From NCBI RefSeq assembly GCF_008831285.2, contig NC_045142.1, positions 16,557,354 through 16,621,353 on the forward strand: a stretch of 64,000 nucleotides of DNA. The letters run 5' to 3'. This document shows, piece after piece, positions 57,947 to 64,000 of this stretch. Position 1 is the stretch's first letter; each line of letters opens with the position of its first letter. The position numbers were made by a program, and so were the translations under genes. The notes beneath the pieces are model-generated. The model ran no database searches. It was given only the letters and a program-made list of their open reading frames with translations, and was not told the origin of the DNA. The stretch comes from Nymphaea colorata. Its lineage: Eukaryota; Streptophyta; Magnoliopsida; Nymphaeales; Nymphaeaceae.

Positions 57947-59620
57947 CTATTGTGGACAAATGTTCAGGCTTGCTCTTCCCTCGATTATGACATCAGAGAC
58001 TTTGGTGCCCCTTGTTTCTACCACTATGTGCAAGGCATCATTATGCAATGTGCCTTCATTTGGTAGATCTTTATTAGAAAATGTTGTCAGACCATTTCTG
58101 TATAGTCCAAAAGCCCATTCATTTCTCCAGTTATGGTTAATTCCTTCCTTCTTGAAAATGGCTTCCAAGGGTTCAAGATCCCATATTTGTGACTTTTGAT
58201 CGATCTTTGTTTGACTGTTTTGTTTGCTGGTCTAGTTTGTGGATTGAAGGATCATTTGTCATGATTGAAAAGTAACTCAAAGAAATCCAGGGATGCTTAA
58301 TCCCTTTTGTTAGCCACCATGACTTGATGATTTGTTGAAAACCTGACAATTGCAACTGGTCCTTTCTCATGTTTAGGAAAAGAGTTTTTGAGGATATCCA
58401 GTTGTTCACTAAGCTCCTTGATGATTTCTATGTTGTCTGCATGTTGCACAATATTTTTGAGCACAAGACAATCTTTTGTATTGTGTCCAAGAGCATGATG
58501 AAATTTGTAGAACTGTTCTTTGTTTTTTCCTATCATTGGTCGAGGGTTGGAAACTTTTGGGAGGAACAGAGTGCCTCTTTCAATCAGCATGTGCATGACT
58601 TCTTCGTAACTGTGTTCTAATAGGGTGAATTTTTTGTCGTCTCTCAATCCAGGATGTTTATTCTTAGGGCCGCTGCTATTGCTACTTTGTCTGCTACTCC
58701 ATTATTCTCAGAATAGTATGTCTTTTCTTTTTTTTTATGGTGGTGGCATTGGATATAATGTTGGCTGGCGCATTTTGACTCTTGTTGTTCTTCTTTGTAT
58801 CTTCTCTAACCTTTATTGGGATGACAACATCAAAAGCTCCATTTTCAATCCCTACTTCGTTGCATTATGCTTTTTTAGTAAGATCAATGAAAGATTTGAT
58901 TGGAGCATTAGAAATGAGGCTCCTCAGTGGTTGTGTCAAATTGTTGATGAAAAGGTTGATTAGTTTGTCAAAATTTTTCAATTCAATTGGATTGATGTGC
59001 TCCCAGTACCACTGCTGCAATTCCTTCCAAGCTTCTTCGGAAGCATTGAAAGAGAGCTTTATGATTGTAGCGAAATTTATGGCATTCCGCAAAGAAGATG
59101 GCCAAATGTGCCTTTGGGTCTCCATGGCCATCAAATTTGATAAATTTGTCATGTGCTTATCGTTTTCTAAACTTTCATAGAAATCTTTGCAGGTGAAATT
59201 CCTTTTGTTCTTGCCTTTAAGTTGAACTTTGTTCAACTTCTTTTCAACTTCCTAAATTTTTTCTTTCTAGGATTCCCCTTTCTTCTTTTTCTAGGGAGTC
59301 TTTCGTTCTTCCTTACTACTGGATTCTATGGTAGCATCTTCAGAAGAATCAAAAGTTCGATGAAGATTTCTTCATTTTCTTTGCTTTCTTCTTGGCTTTC
59401 TCTGCCTGGGCTTGCTTTTTATTAAAGAAGATAATGTATCTCTGGAATTTCTTATATTATTCATATTTCGGATCATTTGCTTTTGTCTTGGGAAGTGTTT
59501 CTGAAGAGGATTCTTCTTCCTTGTATCCCATGAAAGCTTATTCTGGTTCCATTTCCATCCTCCGTCTTTATTGGCCTCTAGTCTCGAGTATAAAACAGAT
59601 GTTCACTTTGTAAGAAGAAA
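57947..59620 (-). pseudogene. Gag remnant of the Tat-like relic
   Basis: 58865-59236 gives the gag core ('WPSSLRNAINFATI', LINLFINNLTQPLRSL), followed by 58297-58647 with a zinc-knuckle-like FHHALGHNTKDCLVLKN, the CXFH-GH-T-DC-LK pattern of this group. 57947-58168 belongs to the linker before protease. Frames change several times. Gag would form the particle and bind RNA. Confidence 0.8.
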
Positions 59621-59775
59621 AATTAAAAATGTTAGGATTTGAATTGATGAGAGATAATTTATATAAATGACAAAATAGCAAATTTTGATTGCAAATTGAA
59701 AGGATAATGAGATTGATAAGACTTTATAGCGTTCAACACAACTTGACAAAACTTGGCTTGCTTAACCATAATGAA

Positions 59776-60830
59776 CTAGACATGATGATCTAGGACAAAA
59801 GGATCGATGGTGGACTTCATTCTACAAACACATGGTCCTCTTACTGGGTTATAGGTGTATTGATCAAAGTTCCAAATGATGGTGGAGTCATCCACTTCCT
59901 CTATCTTCCTATGATAGTACCCCATACTAGATAATTGACCGTCTCTGTCTTTAAAATGGCATGATTGTGGCCCCATGTGTTTGTAGAACCATGCTTGTAG
60001 TGCGAAGAACACATCCTTCTATCAAATCCGTATCCCCAATTGAAAATTTGGTCAATTCTCAGTAAAGGAATTCTAAGGCTGCCATTGCTATAGTTGTGTG
60101 ACAGACTTTGACATGCCCCCATTTTTTTAAGAGGCAAGCTGTGCGAAAATATATTATGTGTATTTCATTGTTTGAAGAAGATGAGATCCGCGGTACAAGT
60201 CACCTTGGAGTTTTTGTACTTGTCTGCAACACTTTTAGATAGTAAAGTAGGGTTGACATATTGGAAATATGTTTCACCAAGTTCGTGTAGTTGGAGGTAT
60301 TGATGTCTATCTTTCTCTAGAAAGGGCCAGCTTCGTTTTCCTGTGAGTTTACAGACTACTTCTAGAGTATTGACTTGACCTTAGTTCACAAGGAACTGGT
60401 CTTCAATTGGTCCTCTTGGATCACCTTTTGGCTCTGGCAAACCCATAATGCTAGAAAACCCATCTAGAGTGATTGTCATTTCACTTCATGTGAACCAGAA
60501 TGTGCTGGTTCTTGGGTTCTATCTTTCAACAATCACATGAATTAGACTGTTGTTAACAGGTTGCAAGGCAAGACTGGCTGCTTCTTCGAGACCACAATCT
60601 TCTAAGTTGCCCGACAACATACATCAGAAAGTTGGGTACAATTAATGATACTACTGAGGTAGGTAGACTCCATTTGGGATGATGCGAAATCCAGATCGCC
60701 CTTGACATGAATGACCCGAATAGGATGTGGTCATATGGGAAAATGCTTTCTGAGTTTATCTGGACAAAAGAAAGTATTAGATGTTGACATAAATTGACAC
60801 AATAGAAACTTGAGAAGAGTTTTGGCATTG
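59776..60830 (-). pseudogene. Plant-mobile-domain-like ORF upstream of gag
   Basis: Four overlapping broken frames in one direction. The clearest block, near 60433-60482, reads MTITLDGFSSIMGLPEP. This resembles the 'GEMTITL-DV--LLGLP' motif of the plant mobile domain (aminotransferase-like family). 60553-60828 (SRAIWISHHPKWSLPTSV) precedes it. After it come YLQLHELGETYFQYVNP, then 'SNGSLRIPLLRIDQIFNWGY' and MFFALQAWFYKHMG, where PMD proteins have a helical region. Stops and frameshifts are present. The domain is known in host proteins of the MAIN/MAIL type and in some Mutator and gypsy elements; its role in elements is not settled. It sits where Tat/Ogre elements have their extra ORF1. Confidence 0.55.
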
Positions 60831-60850
60831 GACATGGGTTTGGAGGCGTT

Positions 60851-61529
60851 GTAAAACATCACATCTCATGCATTCAAACAAGCAATTAATGAAAATTTGA
60901 TAATGCATTCCCTAGGACTTTTGCTTATATGCATTGTTTTGAAAATTGATCTTGAAACCTATGTAGAATAAATGGGTAAATTGTTCTTGATTTATCCCAA
61001 GTTCAATGTATACCTATATACCAAATATATGGTACTAGCATAGACTCCTCCAAGGATTCTCTAGATTTGGGCTCTCCATTCTCCTTGTTCACCCATCAAT
61101 ATATCGGGACTATTGTCCATTTTGGTACTAATAAGGGGACTTTTTAGTTCAGTTGGGTGGTCCAGTTATAAGGCTATATCTTAGACTAATGTCCTAGAAA
61201 TAGCCCGGAAACTAAGTGACTGAGATATGATGTAGGTAAGGATTTATTTTTTTAAAAAAAAAACCCATGAGAAGATGCAAAATAGATGGCACTGTTGCAT
61301 AAATTCCTACAAGATAGATTTAAAGATTTGAGAGCATACATGGGCTGCATACAACTCCTAAATTGAGGATGGTATGACAAATTGAAGTAAAAGGGGGTTC
61401 ATGGAATCTCCTCAATGTTTACTACATGATGCCGGTATGCATGAAAGTTCTGTGCCAATGATATCCCACACAACTTGTATATGAGCCAATAAATCTTTAG
61501 ACAGATGATGACGGGCCCCTACCCTGTCC
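60851..61529. other. No supported gene
   Basis: Non-coding stretch between the Tat-like relic and R1 copy 3. It may contain the relic's leader, but no primer-binding site was found. Confidence 0.45.
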
Positions 61530-62030
61530 TCGGGGGCGTTGAATGCACAATCAGCAATTTTTTTTAATTAATTTTGAAAAAAAAAATTCATGAGAAAGGG
61601 ATCTGCCCGTCGGTACGAGGTCCAACCATTCCTGCCGCTTTTCACAGGGTAATTAGACCAAGGACTAAGGATTATTCAGACCATGTACAAGTTATTGATG
61701 CAAATCCTATATGCTTGTGCATTGAGGTTTTGGATTCAAGAATCAAAGTTCATCTTGAATAAGTGATTTGAACTTGTATTCAAAAATAGATTCCTTGGAA
61801 AATGATTTTTTTTTTTGTATGCTATTTGAAGATTGGAGGGTTTTCAAGTTGATTTGAAAACCTTTGTTGTGCCATTTGTTTTGAAATCCATGATTCTTGA
61901 AAATAGTTTTAATTGGGGATTTTGAAGATTGAAATTAACTTTTTTGTTGTGAACTGAAGATGAGTCTTGGATTGAAATTGTGAACATCTTATGATCAATT
62001 TTTGGGAAAATGGCTAAGTAACCTTAGCAA
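61530..62030 (+). repeat. Dispersed repeat R1, copy 3
   Basis: Aligns with 43920-44190 through the CGGTACGAGGTCCAACCAT core and beyond, up to TTGGAGGGTTTTCAAGTT. The tail to about 62030 has TTGAAAA/GGATTTTGAA words like those in copy 1's flank, suggesting the repeat is longer than the conserved core. It abuts a copia gag fragment. Confidence 0.8.
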
Positions 62031-62500
62031 GAAAAATTTTCTTTTGCCAAATCGTGTGATTTGGTACAAAATATTAGAAACTTGGGTTTTAGTTAGGTAG
62101 AGTTTACGTTGACGTTTAGCCTGAGTAAGATCTGAAGTCAATGATATATAAATATCCATTTCATCCCAAATTGCTTTAGAGGTACCAAGGTACTCACTAA
62201 TATATGAGCCAAGATGCTATAGTGTCATTGGTGGACCTCCATTCCTTGTATTTTGGATCGTTAATGGGTGGTTTCTTGGTACTACCATCAATATAATCTA
62301 ACTTGGATTTCCCACAAGGAAATCGTGTAACAGCCTTAGACCAAGCCAAGTAGTTGAAATCATCAAGCAACGTACGAGTAATTTTGAGATTGGGGTTACC
62401 TTGTTCATGAACGTCAATCTTGTGCATTGATCCATCGCTGGTTTGAATGATGGTGGCTTCACCGTTGTCATTCCTTGTTTCCCTTTCTTGTTCCATAATG
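62031..62500 (-). pseudogene. Gag remnant of copia element E
   Basis: The 62197-62496 frame begins MEQERETRNDNGEA and contains NPNLKITRTLLDDFNYLAWS and 'LDYIDGSTKKPPINDPKY', the N-terminal copia gag (UBN2-type) signature. After a frame change at about 62197, IWDEMDIYISLTSDLTQAK continues the same domain to about 62040. The element stops there against R1, so it is truncated and has no pol. Confidence 0.87.
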
Positions 62501-62546
62501 ACTCACTGCTTGAAGCTCGAAGATTTTGCCTTAGAAGATCTTTTTA

Positions 62547-62560
62547 CCACTCTGATGCCA
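62547..62560 (-). other. Primer-binding site of element E
   Basis: Plus-strand CCACTCTGATGCCA, the reverse complement of TGGCATCAGAGTGG, close to the initiator tRNA-Met type. It adjoins the LTR. Confidence 0.82.
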
Positions 62561-62895
62561 TGATAGACTGAGATTTAATGAAAGATAAGGATGATAAAGA
62601 GAAAAGAGGCTGCACCAGTTTTACGTGGTTTGGCTTTGCAGCCTGCATCCACGAGCAGGAGAAACCAACGTTTTTTATTTTGATAATAATTTTGTCAATA
62701 CAATCAGTCATGCCCTTATACATCAAGAGAGTATTAAGGAAGGGAGGAGAGCGTGAGGCACTTCCATAAATAAGTAGTACGTTGGTTTATGACCATTGCC
62801 GAATTTACTTGTTCAGTGGAGACCAATTATGTTAATTGATCTTTGGAGAAGGTTGCTGTTCTAACCTATATTGATTTGCAACAGTTTTCTCAACA
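62561..62895 (-). repeat. 5' LTR of copia element E
   Basis: Ends TGATAGACTG...TTCTCAACA on the plus strand, 335 bp, next to the primer-binding site. The outer end was chosen by the TG...CA rule and no partner LTR is in the window. Confidence 0.65.
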
Positions 62896-62911
62896 TGGGC
62901 ACATCATTCGA

Positions 62912-63248
62912 TAAAAGCTGGGAATGACCTGCCCCTAGGCCTCGACATCTGGCCAGCACCCGACCCCCAAAACCCGAGCTTGGGCCCGACTCAATGCCCA
63001 AAACCCGAGGTTGGGCTCGACCCGATTAAAAATATATATATTTTAAATATAAAATAAAAAATTTTAAATACAAAACACATTTTTAATAATGATATATATA
63101 TTATTATTAAATAAAAATAATATAAAAAATTAATCAGGCCGAATCGGGCCCCATCAGGCCGACTTGGGCTGTTCTTTCAGGCCCGGTATCAAGCCAAGTA
63201 CTGAGTACCCGGGCCCGATGCCCAGGCTTCCCTGTCATTGCACTTCTA
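62912..63248. mobile_element. Probable hAT-like MITE
   Basis: A GC-rich GGGCCCGA-word arm on each side (62940-63020 and 63137-63230) in inverted orientation around an AT-only middle. Termini TAAAAGCTGGGAATGACC and (inverted) TAGAAGTGCAATGACAGG are similar. No clean 8-bp duplication was found, so the edges and class are tentative. Confidence 0.5.
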
Positions 63249-63450
63249 AAACATCGGCAGGGGATCTGAGGCTACTGGCAACGACCATTAGCCTAGCCAA
63301 AAGTTTTTTGCTACACTACAAAGGACAAGGGCGAGTCTTGGTTTTGCGAGGGGATGAGTATTGGCAATGGAAATAGGGTTATTGGTCGTTGCCAATAGCT
63401 TGTTTTGTTGTTGTGGTTGTATTTGTTCACTAGGGATCTGATCTTGTGGG

Positions 63451-63476
63451 CTGGTGTGGCTAATTGCCCACACCAG
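63451..63476. repeat. 9-bp inverted repeat
   Basis: CTGGTGTGG (63451-63459) and CCACACCAG (63468-63476) pair perfectly around an 8-base loop. A similar motif, GGTAATTGCCAACACCAG, occurs near 48533-48551 inside the 9-bp-duplication MITE, so this may be the end of a related element. Confidence 0.7.
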
Positions 63477-63847
63477 CTATAATGTTCTTTTTACAATCAA
63501 GAATATAATTTAGTGAAGATCGTATGACCCTTGAACAGAACGTTTTTTGTTATTTGTGCCCTCTTGACGTTTTACATACTAAATAAATATATAATTTACA
63601 TACATAACAGCTGGTGCAACACATTTTCTATGTAGTAAACAAATGACAACGAGGATACATAACAATGAATTTTAATTATATAAAAGAAACGAGTGCAATA
63701 GGTTTCTTGAGATACTGGCTTTTCATTTTTCAGTTCTACATTCTCACCTTCTTTTCCTTCCTTCATAACTGTCTTCTGCTTTAAAGATTAGTGGGATCTT
63801 AAGGAGAGAAAATAACCCTGAAAAATCAGTCTAAAAATGAAGCTGAT
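63477..63847. other. No supported gene
   Basis: AT-rich, no frame or repeat of note. Confidence 0.5.

Positions 63848-63894
<47 letters not shown>
63848..63894. repeat. Compound (AT)n-(GA)n microsatellite
   Basis: AT at 63848-63873 passing directly into GA to 63894, the same order as at 54297-54348. Confidence 0.95.
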
Positions 63895-63895
<1 letters not shown>

Positions 63896-64000
63896 AATGT
63901 CATTAGGACAGACAGAACAAACAGGAAAAACATAAGAAAGACAAATGTCAGACGAAAGGGGCATGGTGTTTTGTTTTATGACCGTCAAAATTCTGGACAA

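Larger units (their letters stand above)
57340..60850 (-). mobile_element. Tat-like Ty3/gypsy relic with upstream ORF
   Basis: Minus-strand order from high coordinates: a plant-mobile-domain-like ORF, gag, then protease. RT and integrase are absent because the element stops near 57340. Elements of the Tat/Ogre group are known to carry an extra ORF before gag. No LTR could be defined, although R1 copy 3 lies 650 bases upstream in the opposite orientation. Confidence 0.7.

Overview
This window is plant nuclear DNA. It is AT-rich and dominated by transposable elements, with long AT, GA and TG microsatellites and no intact protein-coding gene that I can support. The evidence for an angiosperm is the mix of decayed Ty1/copia and Ty3/gypsy retrotransposons primed by initiator tRNA-Met, a FAR1/FHY3-type Mutator relic, an L1-type LINE fragment, hAT, Tourist-like and other MITEs, a TRIM-like miniature element, a nepenthesin-type aspartic protease pseudogene and an NRAMP fragment. 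I cannot name the species. No CRISPR array, tRNA or rRNA gene was recognised.

Layout. 1-5 kb: AT-rich sequence with a dispersed repeat (copy 1 of family R1) and a TRIM-like element of about 430 bp. 5.1-10.6 kb: a very old chromovirus-type gypsy relic on the minus strand (LTR, then integrase, RT and gag-protease remnants). 11.7-12.0 kb: an NRAMP transporter fragment. 12.66-13.12 kb: a non-autonomous hAT element with an 8-bp target duplication. 14.5-20.9 kb: compound microsatellites and unclassified sequence, then a palindromic MITE (family M1). 22.9-33.5 kb: copia element B (perfect 5-bp target duplication AGGGA), which carries copia element A (23660-29329) nested inside its RNase H region. 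34.1-34.9 kb: the 5' end of a third copia element. 35.7-37.3 kb: a FAR1/MULE transposase relic, cut off by the 3-kb LTR of gypsy element D (37263-42084). Element D itself runs into a 100-N assembly gap at 42085-42184.

42.2-47.4 kb: direct repeats, R1 copy 2 joined to an LTR-like leader, and GC-richer sequence without a recognised gene. 47.4-50 kb: a LINE RT fragment, a MITE with a perfect 9-bp target duplication, and a small tandemly duplicated intron/exon unit. 50.2-57.1 kb: a duplicated block of about 900 bp. One copy is the upstream region of an aspartic protease pseudogene (51283-52612). The other copy, 6.1 kb away, has no protease behind it and abuts a Tat-like gypsy relic. 57.3-60.8 kb: that relic, with protease, gag and, upstream of gag, a region resembling the plant mobile domain. 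61.5-64 kb: R1 copy 3, a copia gag/LTR fragment and a probable hAT-like MITE.

The coding remnants do not form a pathway. What ties the window together is insertion history: B into older DNA, A into B, D into the MULE relic, and MITEs that predate a local duplication. LTR divergence read by eye (about 14% for A, about 17% for B) agrees with that order. The best candidates for something unusual are the plant-mobile-domain-like ORF coupled to the Tat-like gag, the TRIM-like element, the R1 repeat family and the duplicated splice-acceptor/exon unit.
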